Positions 12,901-22,749 are shown, counted from the first letter of the stretch. The stretch is DNA of 64,000 nt from an uncultured Verrucomicrobiota bacterium (GCA_903953565.1 CAJBKE010000004.1:140594-204593), one strand, 5' to 3'. Translations and numbers: made by a program. The notes: generated by a model not told the origin, from the sequence alone.

Positions 12901-13862
12901 CGGTCGGGTGCCGAGCCGATGCCACGCACAGTCGCGAGCGATGCAATGGTCCGCGAAGGAAACACCATGTATTGCGGCGAGTAATCCGGCGCGGCGTTCG
13001 GCGTTCCATTGACAATGGAAAGGGGCGATGCCGTCAGCTTGTAGCTTTTGAGAAAGCCCGAGCTCAGCACGAGCATCCGCCAGTCGAGCGACGGACCGAA
13101 GAAACCCGAAACAATCTTGTCCTGAGAACCGACGGACAGGGAGACATCCGGTGACGATACGTTCATCACTCCATCGCCAACGTCGTGCAATTGCAGCGCG
13201 GCGGAACCGTAGGGCGAACCGACGACCAAAGCGGCGAGCACCTTGGATGGAGTGCGATCCACGCTGATCGGAAACATGCGCAGAACTTCCTGGTAAGACG
13301 GCAAGGTTCCGGCCGCGGCAAGATTGGCCAAAGAGCCTCCTGTATTGCGCCGGGTCTCCACTTTGCTCTCAGAGGGCGCGCCGTTCAGCGAACTCAACAC
13401 TACGGCATCGTCAAAACCGGCCGGTGCACCGCTGCCGACCCGGAGGAGCAAAGCTTTGTCCGGCCCGATGCCTGCGGTATCGAGCGGAACTGACGACAAC
13501 ATGTCAGGGCCGGAAAGCTTCACCCCTACGGCGCGGCCGTAGCGTGGATGCATGACGATGGCGTCACTGGCAGTCGCGGAAAACAGATGGCCGACGGCCA
13601 GCCCGGATATCTCGGGCAGGACGGCCCGCGGGCTCGAAACCGTGAAGGCACCGCCGGACGAACCGAGAGCCACGCGCAACTGTCCGTTTTCGCGATCGGC
13701 AATCAGGATGTCGGGATGCGTGTCGTTGTTAAAATCGGCCGAGATCGCCGTTTCCCGGCCAAAGGCCACATTGCAATCGGCGCAATTCGGAACGATGGGC
13801 GCGGGAGACGTCGCGATGAGAAGGCCGGAGGCAGAGAGGAAGCTGAAGAGGTGCTTGTTCAT
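9954..13862 (-). CDS. Giant secreted protein with FG-GAP/VCBS-like N-part and calcium-type repeats
   Basis: A 1302-residue product with a signal peptide, followed at once by SPAPIVPNCADCNVA, nearly the same as in the gene upstream. The next 400 residues look like FG-GAP/VCBS beta-propeller blades (ISADFNNDTHPDILIAD). Near residues 600-650 there are thrombospondin-3/EF-hand-like Asp-rich loops (DSDGDGVPD, DADGDGDADLSE). A further such loop (ADTDGNLLGDAYE) lies close to the C-terminus. No catalytic motif was recognised. It is the last gene of a three-gene operon; its ATG overlaps the previous stop by four bases. It is probably surface-exposed or released; its role is unknown. Confidence 0.75.
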   Translation of the reverse strand: MNKHLFSFLSASGLLIATSPAPIVPNCADCNVAFGRETAISADFNNDTHPDILIADRENGQLRVALGSSGGAFTVSSPRAVLPEISGLAVGHLFSATASDAIVMHPRYGRAVGVKLSGPDMLSSVPLDTAGIGPDKALLLRVGSGAPAGFDDAVVLSSLNGAPSESKVETRRNTGGSLANLAAAGTLPSYQEVLRMFPISVDRTPSKVLAALVVGSPYGSAALQLHDVGDGVMNVSSPDVSLSVGSQDKIVSGFFGPSLDWRMLVLSSGFLKSYKLTASPLSIVNGTPNAAPDYSPQYMVFPSRTIASLATVRGIGSAPDRLLVVFEGGSPLAGVYDYIPGSFPQLVKELSPKTAAALIGGVPMANGDFVMFEGSSRDGASSSMARYDRDGAFLGSTALPASANLASRGNVLFFKGAPLVDPNARLVGTANAGDWSSGVAAGVPLPSPLNVTRELFLGSSTGLGSPSSTSAGTPPTGATHALGSQFAADISYFNLAPATSGIADTVTASPSGGSFDSAVEVELSSAENARLAAAGMPATRTIYSRFDTSYETGAWQAYDPAVPLILLQSGVLAFYSESAGGERSPVASAVFSFDSGSDAMDSDGDGVPDYVEQAKELDPRSGFDADGDGDADLSEIAAGTDPADPSDAIARAPDGTRLGALDQVAFDLAVSVLARDGSSSPAADRPAAANVTVSVQSPSGALLRSARTAVLGGSATATIARLATDASMPYVSARTPQNFALTGATNTNCPAPGREMASLVAVPASGSVLPEAYFWGGSVASAASNWVSALHARYLPTAGSIILAGGGSATIPASADAALVKARLDAANSGAGWLNSGPSTVTGSMPRFIVSIAAPAGTGASGIQALSTLEPFCSVRIGERQTAGVGTPLVFEIVVTPAAQKVAALASVAETVSTLLVEEKLGALLGRTNLTVLPGRAGDESRVPLGSSDLSMLSSGGVSGVPAYTFAGLSGPIREAVTTAEPSPSAAALLQVANAVYEFSSRRTNETASPLSESEISNVLTNITTPGIASAPGLPIDILRSFIRTGVVDPRVSNAPEPVVVSNAISGVAEILGSAVPRPEGVVTLTMSYSGEFELPGGGFPSMPIGYKLLEAGGKPYAFNKSLDLRPGARIVVTGYTDVSPPAGFYGQAIEVKSVALLSLPTSPGADTDGNLLGDAYEQAFFGGTGQNAYAKGAGGKSLVQLYLDGSDPSLGSGSPLVDLFPRDLRLSRAADSKYTMHWKFPAAYAASFNYELQTALSLINDFATAIPADLITTVGEANELPLGLPTDSRKQFWRLKLHLNR

Positions 13863-16800
13863 GGCACGGTAACCGGGTTGACGACCGGAATGATGTCCTT
13901 CGGTTCCTTGGATTCTTTGTCGAAGCGCACCAGCACGTAGCGGTAAGTCGCCCCACTAACGACCGGAAGCGTATCTGTAAGAAACATACTCATCACCGTT
14001 TTGCCGCCCGACTGACCGGCGTAGGACAAGCGGATGAACGGATCGTAGATCCGGGTGTTGATCCCGGCGGCATTCGCGTTGCCGGTGCCGTCGATAAATC
14101 CGTAAGCCACCGACTGCATGAGCGGGGATACTTGCACCATATCATTCTTCACCCCCGGGTCGGCGGCATCCGCCACGCGATGGCGGTAGAGCGCACAGGG
14201 GAAAAGTCCGGTGCCGCCGCTGTCCTCGATAGCAACGCGGTAAATGCCCCTGTTGGGGTCCAATCTGTCTGAGGCAAAGGTCGAAGTGCCCCCTTGCCCG
14301 TCGGTCTGGGGCCTCGAGACGGAGACCAAACGCCCGATGGATACCCCCACGCCGTCGAAATCCCCGGTATCGGCTATGGTCAGAACCTTGGCTTCGACTG
14401 CCGTCGATGCGGCTAACGAAAGCACCGATGCCGGTTCCGAAGGACCGAGGTGATAGAACAGCGGCTCCAACTTGGCAGGAAGGGGACGTTCCGGCCACGG
14501 CACCGAGGCCGTTACCGGCGATTCCTCGACCCAAGTCCCCGAGCGGACATTGCTCAGGTCGCCGACCGACGAGGATGCCGACACGGCCCTGACAGCAACG
14601 GTGTAGGTGGAGCCTTCGTCGGCGGGAAGATCGATGGAAAATTCCGCCGGTGGCTCGGGTGCGGCGAGAGAGTTCGCTTCGCCCGCAAATGCGCCCTCGA
14701 CCCGCGAGGACTCGTATCGACCAAACTTCTTGGCTCCCTCACCCGGAAGGGTTTCGCCGTCGCCCAAGGCGGAATTTTCACGTAAAAGGCCGACGCCGAG
14801 GCTGGCGGGAGGCATTTGGCCATCCTTCGAGACGTAAACGTGAAAGCGGTCGACCCCGACCGGCGGACAAACCCACATCACCCGGAGAGTGCGCGAACCT
14901 CCCGAGGCCGGGTTCGGAGTAATGCGGTCGAGGTATGGCACGGGTGTGACCAGCGACGGAAAATCGACGCAATCCAGACGAAGATAAGGGCCAGCGTTGC
15001 CATCCCTGTCAGAAGCTTGGGCATAGTAGCAAACGCGCCCGCCGTTGAGGGGCAACGGGCCCGGGTCGGACCAAGGCACACTCTCGATGGACATCGATTC
15101 GGCCAGCGTGGCATGATAAATAAAACTCATCGGACCTTGGTCGACCCGCCGGTAAAAATTCACCTCGCGCGTCAGCGGTGGCACTTCGACTGATCCGCCG
15201 GGACTTGCGATCTTGCCGGAACCCTTGTCGACCAGACCGGGATCACCGCCCTCCGGGCAACGTTGGGACGACGGAACCATCTCGGTGACCACATCGGCAA
15301 CGAAAGGAATCACGCCGGCAAGCACACCTCCCTGGTCAGCACCCAACCCAGTCGTATCCGCTGCAGCCGCGGCGGAGACAGCACCATTGTCTGTTCCCAC
15401 GCGGCACTTGATGAGGCCGATGGTCGCCGCGGCCTGCGCGAAGGTCGCCGCGTCGTAGGTGACCGTGTGTTCGGCCACGTCGTTCCCGCCAAAATGAACT
15501 TTCGCCAGCACCGTGCTACTCGGACCCGAAGTCGTCGAAGGCTGGTACAAAAATTCCGCCCAGACAATGTCCGCTTTGAGTCTTGTGCAGCGCAGCGTCA
15601 TAGGAACGCGACGACCCACTTCGGTGCTCGTGCCCTTGCTTGTCAACGGGCGTGCCGCGGTCACGGAGGGACGCTTGCAGGGAATGTCCACGCGACCGCT
15701 GACCACGCCGGGTCCCTCGCGGTCACGGATCACCCCGAAAACAGGCGCGCTGTGACCACCATAGAATTTTTGCGTGCCGAAACCGGAGACGCTGACGGTG
15801 CTGACCGCACGCACCGTATACCACCAAGTTTTGCCCGCATCCGACTCGGATGGGCTGCCGGCTATGGCGTCTAGAAATGCGGTGGTTGCGCTGGTGACTT
15901 TGGCCACCGGCGTTGCCCCTACCGCACGTCGCGCGCCGTCATAGGAATTCCAACGGAAAATTTCATACTCCAGCGTGCCGGTCTCGGGTGTTGTCGGCAC
16001 GGCGTCCCAGGAAAGCTTCAACCTCTGCCTACCCACGGTCGCCGACCACGCGTAATCGTTGACCACCTCGAGTCCGCGCACCACTTTGGGCGGTATGCGA
16101 TTGTAGATCGCGACCTTTGTCCCCGGTGAGACGGCCCCGTCGCGGCCGAGAACGTCCACTGCGGTTACGAAGTAGACAAACGCCGCCCCGCCGCCGGGAA
16201 GCACGGCCGTGTCGGGACGCAGTTCCTGCAGCGGACCCACCTGGTCGGCGAAGAAAAATGTCTCGGTGTTGGAAGGGTCGGCGGCCATGGCAGCGTCGAG
16301 GTCCTCAAGGTTGAACACCGGCAGGGTGTTCACCTTGACGGGACCTGCCGCCATGAGGTCCGTGAACGTCGGACCGGTTGCGCCACCAACCCACCCCGGA
16401 GGAACCGACCCGGCGGGAAGGCGATAGACATTGTAGCCGTTCTGAAGGATCGACCTTTGGCGCAGCGGATCGGGAGTCGCCCAACGCAAGCGCACGGCGC
16501 GGTTAACCCTCTGCCCCTGCAACTGGCTGCTCAGAGCATTGAATCCGCTGACGGCCTTGGCGTTGTTGCCGGGCAGAGCGCGGAAGTCGGCGAAAAGTGT
16601 GGCGGGCAAAGTCGGAGGCTCTACATCAACACCCGCATTGACCGGGGATCCCGGGGCAGGCAATGCCGCGGGCGACAAGGAAGCATCCACGATGACACGT
16701 CCCACTACTGCAAGATCCTCGCCGCTGGTGGGATGCCGCAGGCGTATTTCGAAAGTGGACGGCCCTGCGGCGGAAACGGGACCGGCCCATGCGTTGCCCA

Positions 16801-17338
16801 GACAAAGGTTCACGCCGGGAAACGATTTTCCGAGCAGCGCGAGATTGTCCCGGTATTCGGGGTCGGACATTCCGGCGGCGATGACGTTGGCCAGCTTCGT
16901 GGCAACCGGCTGGCCGGCCGCGGACGAGGCAAGGCTGCCGAACATTTGGTCGAGTTTTGCCGACAGCCCCGATTCCTGAGCCGAGGGTGTGAGGTCGGGG
17001 CGCAAACTCCAGGCCCGCTGCAACAAGGCGCCGACAGTCGCAGGATCCACCGCGGCGCGCATCACTCCCACCGGAGCGTAAGAACCTGCCGCCGAGGGAA
17101 GCCCGTCTTTGCGGTAAACGGTAAAGGCCGGATCTGTTCCCGCCTCCTCCGGCAAGGCCCCTTCGATCTGCGTAATAATGTAGGCCGTTGCCGACGCGCC
17201 GCTTTTGACAAATGTCGCCCCGGACATCATCGAACGGTTGGCCACGTCGCAGTCCGCGCAATTGGGGATGATCGGAGCAGGCGATGACGCGACCATCAGG
17301 CCGGATACGAGGAAGAAGGACGAAAGGAGTCTCTTCAT
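13859..17338 (-). CDS. Giant secreted protein with fibronectin-III-like modules
   Basis: A 1159-residue product. A signal peptide is followed by SPAPIIPNCADCDVA, the tag shared with the downstream gene. Repeated FN3-like segments are visible: AVRLRWATPDPL...GYNVYRLP, RLKLSWDAVP...YEIFRW and TLRVMWVCPPVGVDRFHVYV. Several end in the typical tyrosine-corner strand (YTVRAVS, YTVAVRAVS). No enzyme domain was recognised. The gene starts one base after the stop of the 1790-residue gene and overlaps the next gene by ATGA, so translation is very likely coupled. It is probably an extracellular adhesion or scaffold protein; this is inferred from the architecture alone. Confidence 0.75.
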   Translation of the reverse strand: MKRLLSSFFLVSGLMVASSPAPIIPNCADCDVANRSMMSGATFVKSGASATAYIITQIEGALPEEAGTDPAFTVYRKDGLPSAAGSYAPVGVMRAAVDPATVGALLQRAWSLRPDLTPSAQESGLSAKLDQMFGSLASSAAGQPVATKLANVIAAGMSDPEYRDNLALLGKSFPGVNLCLGNAWAGPVSAAGPSTFEIRLRHPTSGEDLAVVGRVIVDASLSPAALPAPGSPVNAGVDVEPPTLPATLFADFRALPGNNAKAVSGFNALSSQLQGQRVNRAVRLRWATPDPLRQRSILQNGYNVYRLPAGSVPPGWVGGATGPTFTDLMAAGPVKVNTLPVFNLEDLDAAMAADPSNTETFFFADQVGPLQELRPDTAVLPGGGAAFVYFVTAVDVLGRDGAVSPGTKVAIYNRIPPKVVRGLEVVNDYAWSATVGRQRLKLSWDAVPTTPETGTLEYEIFRWNSYDGARRAVGATPVAKVTSATTAFLDAIAGSPSESDAGKTWWYTVRAVSTVSVSGFGTQKFYGGHSAPVFGVIRDREGPGVVSGRVDIPCKRPSVTAARPLTSKGTSTEVGRRVPMTLRCTRLKADIVWAEFLYQPSTTSGPSSTVLAKVHFGGNDVAEHTVTYDAATFAQAAATIGLIKCRVGTDNGAVSAAAAADTTGLGADQGGVLAGVIPFVADVVTEMVPSSQRCPEGGDPGLVDKGSGKIASPGGSVEVPPLTREVNFYRRVDQGPMSFIYHATLAESMSIESVPWSDPGPLPLNGGRVCYYAQASDRDGNAGPYLRLDCVDFPSLVTPVPYLDRITPNPASGGSRTLRVMWVCPPVGVDRFHVYVSKDGQMPPASLGVGLLRENSALGDGETLPGEGAKKFGRYESSRVEGAFAGEANSLAAPEPPAEFSIDLPADEGSTYTVAVRAVSASSSVGDLSNVRSGTWVEESPVTASVPWPERPLPAKLEPLFYHLGPSEPASVLSLAASTAVEAKVLTIADTGDFDGVGVSIGRLVSVSRPQTDGQGGTSTFASDRLDPNRGIYRVAIEDSGGTGLFPCALYRHRVADAADPGVKNDMVQVSPLMQSVAYGFIDGTGNANAAGINTRIYDPFIRLSYAGQSGGKTVMSMFLTDTLPVVSGATYRYVLVRFDKESKEPKDIIPVVNPVTVP

Positions 17339-17339
17339 C

Positions 17340-20300
17340 TCAGTAAGTCACCTCCGGCGCGCTGATTGTTCCGTTGCTGGCGCTGAATTTGACGCCCACG
17401 CTCTTGTTGAATTTGACGCAGAAGGGACAAACACCGACTTTGCCTTTGACCGTCCCCTTCCCCGCGAAACGCATCGGACTGGTAAGATCAAAGCCCTCTT
17501 TGACGCCGACCAGAGACATTCGTCCGCCGATGGACACGAGGCAAAGGGCCTCCCCGCTGACCTCGCCGACGAGTTTGCCGCCGATGGTCGGTCCTTCGGC
17601 GAACACAAACACCCCGGCGCCCGCACCGACGACAACATTGAGCATGCAGGTCGAGGGAATTCCGATGAGTTCGTTGATCGGGAGGCGGGCCTCCCCGTAA
17701 AGATAGGCGCCGGTGAACGGCGGAGCTCCGAGCACGCCAGCCACTTCGGGGTCGATCAGCGCGATCGGATCAAGCGAGCAGGAACGGCCGAAGAAAACCC
17801 CTCCTGCCATGCCGTATTCGCCGATCGTCAAGTCGGCGCTGGCCGCGAGGTAATTCTCCGCTTTGAGTGGGTCACCGTCGATCGCACCGAAGGCGAGAGC
17901 GGCATTCATGTCATTGACTTGGAAAGCCTCGAAGCTGAGCGGACCTCCGGTCATGTCGAAGAATCCGCCGAGGCCGACGGGATCTCCGCCCATGAGGGTG
18001 AACTTGACCCCGAGGCTCGCGACAAGATCCGGCGAAATCCATTTCAACGGCACCCTCTCCGCACCGATGAGGATTTCGTTGGCCGTGTCGCCTGCCGGAA
18101 TGCACCCGCCCGTGTTGTCAGACGTCAGCCTCCTGATCTGGAGGTAAGCCTTGAGTTCCAAGTCGTCCGGCACTTTGAAGCGAAAAAGCCCGTCAACCCG
18201 CAACATGCTCAGCGAGTCGCCCTCGATGTGCGCGTAGCCGTTGAGCCGCCCGGAACCGATCATGTCGCTCATCGGTCCGAGAATTTCGCCGTTGATCGAC
18301 TCGTCCACCTCGGCGAGACGGGTGGCAATCACGTCGCGCAACGTCCCGTTGACCTGCTGCAATCCGTTGTCGAGTTGGTTGGTCACCGCACCGACCGCAT
18401 CCTGCGCGTATTGCCGCAACTGCGTCTGCAGAACACCGAGAATCTGGCTCTCGATCAGATTGTCGATGATTTCCTGGCGGATGTAGGCGCGCAACTGGAC
18501 TCGCGGGACCTCCGGAAGATCGATGTTTGCTCCGACCGCATAGTGCCCCAACTCGTCCTCTATCGAATCGGCAATGGAATCCGTGAGCGTCCCGATCTCC
18601 GAATTCACCGAATCCTGCAACTGGGCAACCAGGCCGGTCGAGGGGTCCGTGATACGCGTGCGCATCTCCGCAAGGATAACATTCACATCGACGAGCGAAC
18701 TGCGGACCTGCTCAAGCGCGGGAGAATTGATGACGTCATCAAGCGCGGCGCCCGCAAGCTCCCCTGCAATCAGGCTGATGAATTGCGGTGCCTCACGCGC
18801 AACCAGCGAGCTGACCAGTTTTTTGACACCTGCCGTGCGCAAAAGTCCGTTAGGATCGGCAACGAGCGTGCCTACGCCGCCTTGGACCGCCGCGAGCTTC
18901 TCATCGGCCAACGCGGTTGCCGTGCCTACACCGGTGGAAGCAAACGCGTTATCGATCCCCTGACGCACGGCTCCTCCCGCGTTGCGCACGCGGTTCGTGA
19001 GCGCAGTGGTGGCATTCGCTGATGTGATCTGCACGGAGGCCGATCCGGGAAGACCATAAAGATCGTCGAGCAGTTGATCGACCGCAGTCATGACCGGACC
19101 GTCGATGACCGGGGCGATGAGTTTTTCGAGTTCGTTGGAAAGCAGGTCCCTGCCCGCATCGATACCCCCGAGCAACTGATCCGTCGCCGTTGCCCCCAGC
19201 GCATCGATCATGTTCTGGGTGTAACCCACCCCCGCATCGAGCGCGCTGGTGGCAAGGCCCGCGATATTGAGTTGCGGCAGACCGTCGTATTCGAGACCGA
19301 AAGTCAGCTCCGCCGTGTCGGGGCAAAGGTATTTGGCGCGATGCGTGAGCGATGCGACGAAGAAGTCCTTGGTCACATCATCCGAGGAGAAAGCCCGGCC
19401 GCCTTCATTCCAGCGCAGGTTGTAGTGGAAAGCATCTGTGATACCGAGCCAGTCCTGTTCGGCTTCGACCGCGTAGTCACCGCCTTCGGCCGAAGACTGG
19501 CGGTATCCTTCGGCGTTTCCGCCGGCAAAGCCGACATTCCCCGGGTCGAAGAAAACCGAGTTGAAAAAAGTGTCCGTGCCATCCACCCAGCCGGCAGCCA
19601 CGGCATAAAGCGAGGACGGCAGACCAGGGACGTATTTCCCCTTGGTGTGCACGTTCCACTTGAGGTCCTTGAAAAACGGAACATCGACCGAGCCGGCCAG
19701 ATTGAGGAAACCTACCGCAGGGGCCCCCACCTTGTTCTGAGAGTTGAAGTAAGCGTCCTGGCAAGGAGTGAACGCATATGTCTTGGTGCCCGGACCCGGC
19801 AGACCGACCGAGGGCACTTTGAGCCGCGAGTCGAAGGGCGCTGCTACATCCATCCTCGTGGCGATCTGCCCGTTGGGTTGGAAGCCCAGCTCCCCCCGGA
19901 GTTTGTCCTCGAAGAGTTCGCAGCGAGCCTCCACTCCAAGGACAAGAACTGCCGGACCGCCCGGATCGCAACCGCCCGATGATTCAAACCGCAAAGAGAG
20001 CGGCGTGATCGGTGCGTTGTCCCAATACTGCAATTCAACATCGCTGGACGAGTCGACCTGTGCATCGCCCAGGCCCCCCGGACAAGTGAGAGACAACTCA
20101 TCGAAGGCGATGGTGAAAGCGGACGGCGCAGGCAAGGTGATGCTCGCCGAGGTGAGCGAATCCTCGTTGAAGTTGTCCAGATACGAAAATTTGAACGCTG
20201 CGAAGACTACCGGATAGCCATACAGAAGCAGCGACTCTTTGAATGATTGCGCTTCATGCACGCCGCTCACCCCCGCGTTGCGGGCATAATATTGCGAGCG

Positions 20301-22712
20301 GAGCGTGAGATCGTAGGCAGGCGTGGCCGTGCCAGCGATGCGACTGGCCGCGGTGGCCGCGCCGAGGTCGCTGACTCGGAAATTCACGCCGGGGTAGTCG
20401 GCGATCTGCACGTCGCTCTCGAGGTAGGAAGCCGTGCCCGGACGAACGACATTATCGTCGGCAACCGCCGAGCGATCCACTCCGCTGTAAAGCAGCGAAC
20501 CTACACCCATCCAAGCCGACGTGGAAACGCCGGGCGCGGTCGAACTTGTGCCACTGATACCTCCGATGAGCGATGAACCCGCCATGAGATACGAACCACC
20601 GCTGAAGAGTGTGTTGAAAGTGTGCGCGTATTTGGCGATATCCGTCGGATCCTGGCCCCATTTGAGTCGGAAATCCCCGCCCCCAATCGCGTCGTCCGTG
20701 GCGCCGTCGCCCTGCAACCCGCCATCACGGGTCAAGCGAAGACCGCCCCCCGCAGGGGTGAAACGCACCCGGGCCGTATCCGGCGCGGCACCGCACAAGG
20801 GCGTGGCATCGGGCTTGTCCGCACACGCGCGATTGTGGGGAATATCAAATGCCGCGACGCCACCGAGCGAACTCGAAGCAGGCAGCACCTTGTCGGCCGC
20901 GATGTCGACCGCACCGTTGACGTAGCTAATGTCCTGATTGCTATCGGTTACATCCGCGCAGGGCATATGAGGGTAAAACTTCGCGGCACCGAGGACAAGA
21001 CGCGTAGTCAGCGTTCCATTCTTGTTAGCGTCGAGGCCGATCGTGAGGGTGCCGCCAACCACGGAATTCGCGCCGAGGTAGACGTGGTCGTTGGCCGCTT
21101 TGGTCGCGGAGGAAACATCGGCCAATTTGAGCCGGTTTGCGAAAAGAGCGTCCAAGCTCGCCTTGCGCACCGGCGTCACCCCCGTCACCGTGGCAGCGAA
21201 GGTGCCCGCAGCGCCGGTCCAACTGATATCGGAAACGGTAAACTGGAGCGGCTTGGATTCTTCGGTCAGTTGCCCTCCGGCAAAGGACACCATGCCGGAA
21301 GGGTTGAGGTTCTGGTCGAGCGACACAGCGCTTTGCGAAATCGTGGACTCGAACTGCCTGGTTCCGGCGGTGGCCGTGTAGCCGACACCGGAGGGAAGCG
21401 CGACCACAAGCGTTCCAGCTTTCAAGCCGGCAGAACTGAGCGCCATATTTTGCCGCTTGAAATTGATCGAGTTCAGCGTGTCGGAATCCGTCGCCGGCCC
21501 GGTCACCGGAACACTTCCCCCGCCGGTGAAGTAAGCGCAGCCTGACGCGTCGACCCCGATCGACATGCCCACTCCGCCGAATTTGTGGGTGGAACCCGCA
21601 CCGTCAATCGTGCCGTTCGCGGCGGCAACGTTTAACGTGGTCGGCAACCGGCCTCCAACGACTGCGCCCGCTGCGGTTGCCGGATCGTTGGTAATATCGG
21701 TGAACATCGTCGCGATGGATCCGAATTTCAACTGGCCGCTCAAATCGACCAGGCGCGAGAACGCGGTCGAAGCTCCATTCAGCACGCTCGTGTAAACGCC
21801 GGCCGTATCCTCGTAAGCCACCCTGACCGTCGCGGTATAGGTTCTGTTGACCGGATCGAGCTGACCGGAAGGCTTGATTGTCAGGGGAGACACCGCGACG
21901 CCGGTCTGCGCGTTCGGCGCGTATGCGAATAACGGCCAACCGCCGCTCAAGGTGTAGGGCTGCACGCCGCTCACCGTCCGGTCGAATACGGACGACTCCA
22001 GCGCGACCGCATTGCCGAGGTCGTCCTGCATGGTGACGGTGAAACGGATGTCGATGTTGGCTGTGGTGGCCACTGCCTCGTCAAACCGGTAAAGGTCGAT
22101 CGTCGGAGTGACGGTAAACCCCGAGTCCGAAGAAACGGACGATGCTGTTTGCACGCGGAAGCGCTGCGCGTAAGCGGCGCCGGACATTTTCGCCACGACC
22201 TGCAGCGCCGCGGCCTCCGTGCTGGGAAAATGCACGTAAGTTTTACCCGGCGACTGCACGCCCGATTGCGACAAGTTGGTCGGTGGCGCTGGGAACGGGG
22301 TGGTGGCGTCGAAAATGGAGACGAGTTCGAACCGGTAGATCCGTGAAGGGTCGAGCGCGGCGTACGGCACGATACTCGCCTCCACCGTGTAAGCGGAGAG
22401 GACGCCCTTCACCGCGGCAACCGTTGTGGTTACAGTCACGGAGCTTTGATATGCCGGCGACTCACCGTCGACGTATATGCCGACGGGGTTGTCTTGGTCA
22501 TCGAGCAACCTCCAACTGGACCGCAGGCTTCTGCTGCCTGTGGCGCCGAAACTGTAGACAAAATCGGCGCGCGCCGTGATGAACCTGCCCGAGGTGCGGG
22601 CCGACAAGTATCCGGGCGCACTGTAGTCGGGCGTGGTGACTGTGGCACCGCGAAGGGCAAAACCGGAGCAGAAGAGTACAACAAAGACTATTGCTAGCGT
22701 TTGGTGCTTCAC
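17340..22712 (-). CDS. Giant secreted protein, first gene of the three-gene exoprotein operon
   Basis: I choose the GTG at 22712 (VKHQTLAIVFVVLFCSGFA), which opens onto a clear signal peptide and lies just downstream of a plausible promoter. The track start at 22829 would run through AT-rich promoter DNA. The product is then 1790 residues. Roughly residues 25-1180 are beta-rich with Ser/Thr/Gly-rich strands. A long alpha-helical stretch follows (about 1190-1450, with IRQEIIDNLIESQILG and similar). The C-terminal third is again beta-rich and ends with KVGVCPFCVKFNKS, carrying a CxxC. I recognise no family. Its place ahead of two other giant secreted proteins suggests a joint surface structure or secreted complex. 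Confidence 0.7.
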   Translation of the reverse strand: MKHQTLAIVFVVLFCSGFALRGATVTTPDYSAPGYLSARTSGRFITARADFVYSFGATGSRSLRSSWRLLDDQDNPVGIYVDGESPAYQSSVTVTTTVAAVKGVLSAYTVEASIVPYAALDPSRIYRFELVSIFDATTPFPAPPTNLSQSGVQSPGKTYVHFPSTEAAALQVVAKMSGAAYAQRFRVQTASSVSSDSGFTVTPTIDLYRFDEAVATTANIDIRFTVTMQDDLGNAVALESSVFDRTVSGVQPYTLSGGWPLFAYAPNAQTGVAVSPLTIKPSGQLDPVNRTYTATVRVAYEDTAGVYTSVLNGASTAFSRLVDLSGQLKFGSIATMFTDITNDPATAAGAVVGGRLPTTLNVAAANGTIDGAGSTHKFGGVGMSIGVDASGCAYFTGGGSVPVTGPATDSDTLNSINFKRQNMALSSAGLKAGTLVVALPSGVGYTATAGTRQFESTISQSAVSLDQNLNPSGMVSFAGGQLTEESKPLQFTVSDISWTGAAGTFAATVTGVTPVRKASLDALFANRLKLADVSSATKAANDHVYLGANSVVGGTLTIGLDANKNGTLTTRLVLGAAKFYPHMPCADVTDSNQDISYVNGAVDIAADKVLPASSSLGGVAAFDIPHNRACADKPDATPLCGAAPDTARVRFTPAGGGLRLTRDGGLQGDGATDDAIGGGDFRLKWGQDPTDIAKYAHTFNTLFSGGSYLMAGSSLIGGISGTSSTAPGVSTSAWMGVGSLLYSGVDRSAVADDNVVRPGTASYLESDVQIADYPGVNFRVSDLGAATAASRIAGTATPAYDLTLRSQYYARNAGVSGVHEAQSFKESLLLYGYPVVFAAFKFSYLDNFNEDSLTSASITLPAPSAFTIAFDELSLTCPGGLGDAQVDSSSDVELQYWDNAPITPLSLRFESSGGCDPGGPAVLVLGVEARCELFEDKLRGELGFQPNGQIATRMDVAAPFDSRLKVPSVGLPGPGTKTYAFTPCQDAYFNSQNKVGAPAVGFLNLAGSVDVPFFKDLKWNVHTKGKYVPGLPSSLYAVAAGWVDGTDTFFNSVFFDPGNVGFAGGNAEGYRQSSAEGGDYAVEAEQDWLGITDAFHYNLRWNEGGRAFSSDDVTKDFFVASLTHRAKYLCPDTAELTFGLEYDGLPQLNIAGLATSALDAGVGYTQNMIDALGATATDQLLGGIDAGRDLLSNELEKLIAPVIDGPVMTAVDQLLDDLYGLPGSASVQITSANATTALTNRVRNAGGAVRQGIDNAFASTGVGTATALADEKLAAVQGGVGTLVADPNGLLRTAGVKKLVSSLVAREAPQFISLIAGELAGAALDDVINSPALEQVRSSLVDVNVILAEMRTRITDPSTGLVAQLQDSVNSEIGTLTDSIADSIEDELGHYAVGANIDLPEVPRVQLRAYIRQEIIDNLIESQILGVLQTQLRQYAQDAVGAVTNQLDNGLQQVNGTLRDVIATRLAEVDESINGEILGPMSDMIGSGRLNGYAHIEGDSLSMLRVDGLFRFKVPDDLELKAYLQIRRLTSDNTGGCIPAGDTANEILIGAERVPLKWISPDLVASLGVKFTLMGGDPVGLGGFFDMTGGPLSFEAFQVNDMNAALAFGAIDGDPLKAENYLAASADLTIGEYGMAGGVFFGRSCSLDPIALIDPEVAGVLGAPPFTGAYLYGEARLPINELIGIPSTCMLNVVVGAGAGVFVFAEGPTIGGKLVGEVSGEALCLVSIGGRMSLVGVKEGFDLTSPMRFAGKGTVKGKVGVCPFCVKFNKSVGVKFSASNGTISAPEVTY

Positions 22713-22749
22713 TGTTGAGGGAGATACGCAGAACCCTGCGCGTGAATTG

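Noticed and set aside
17205-19022. 605-codon plus-strand ORF antisense to the first giant exoprotein gene
   Set aside because: The opposite strand carries the coherent secreted protein with a signal peptide and tight operon spacing; this frame has no recognisable domain.
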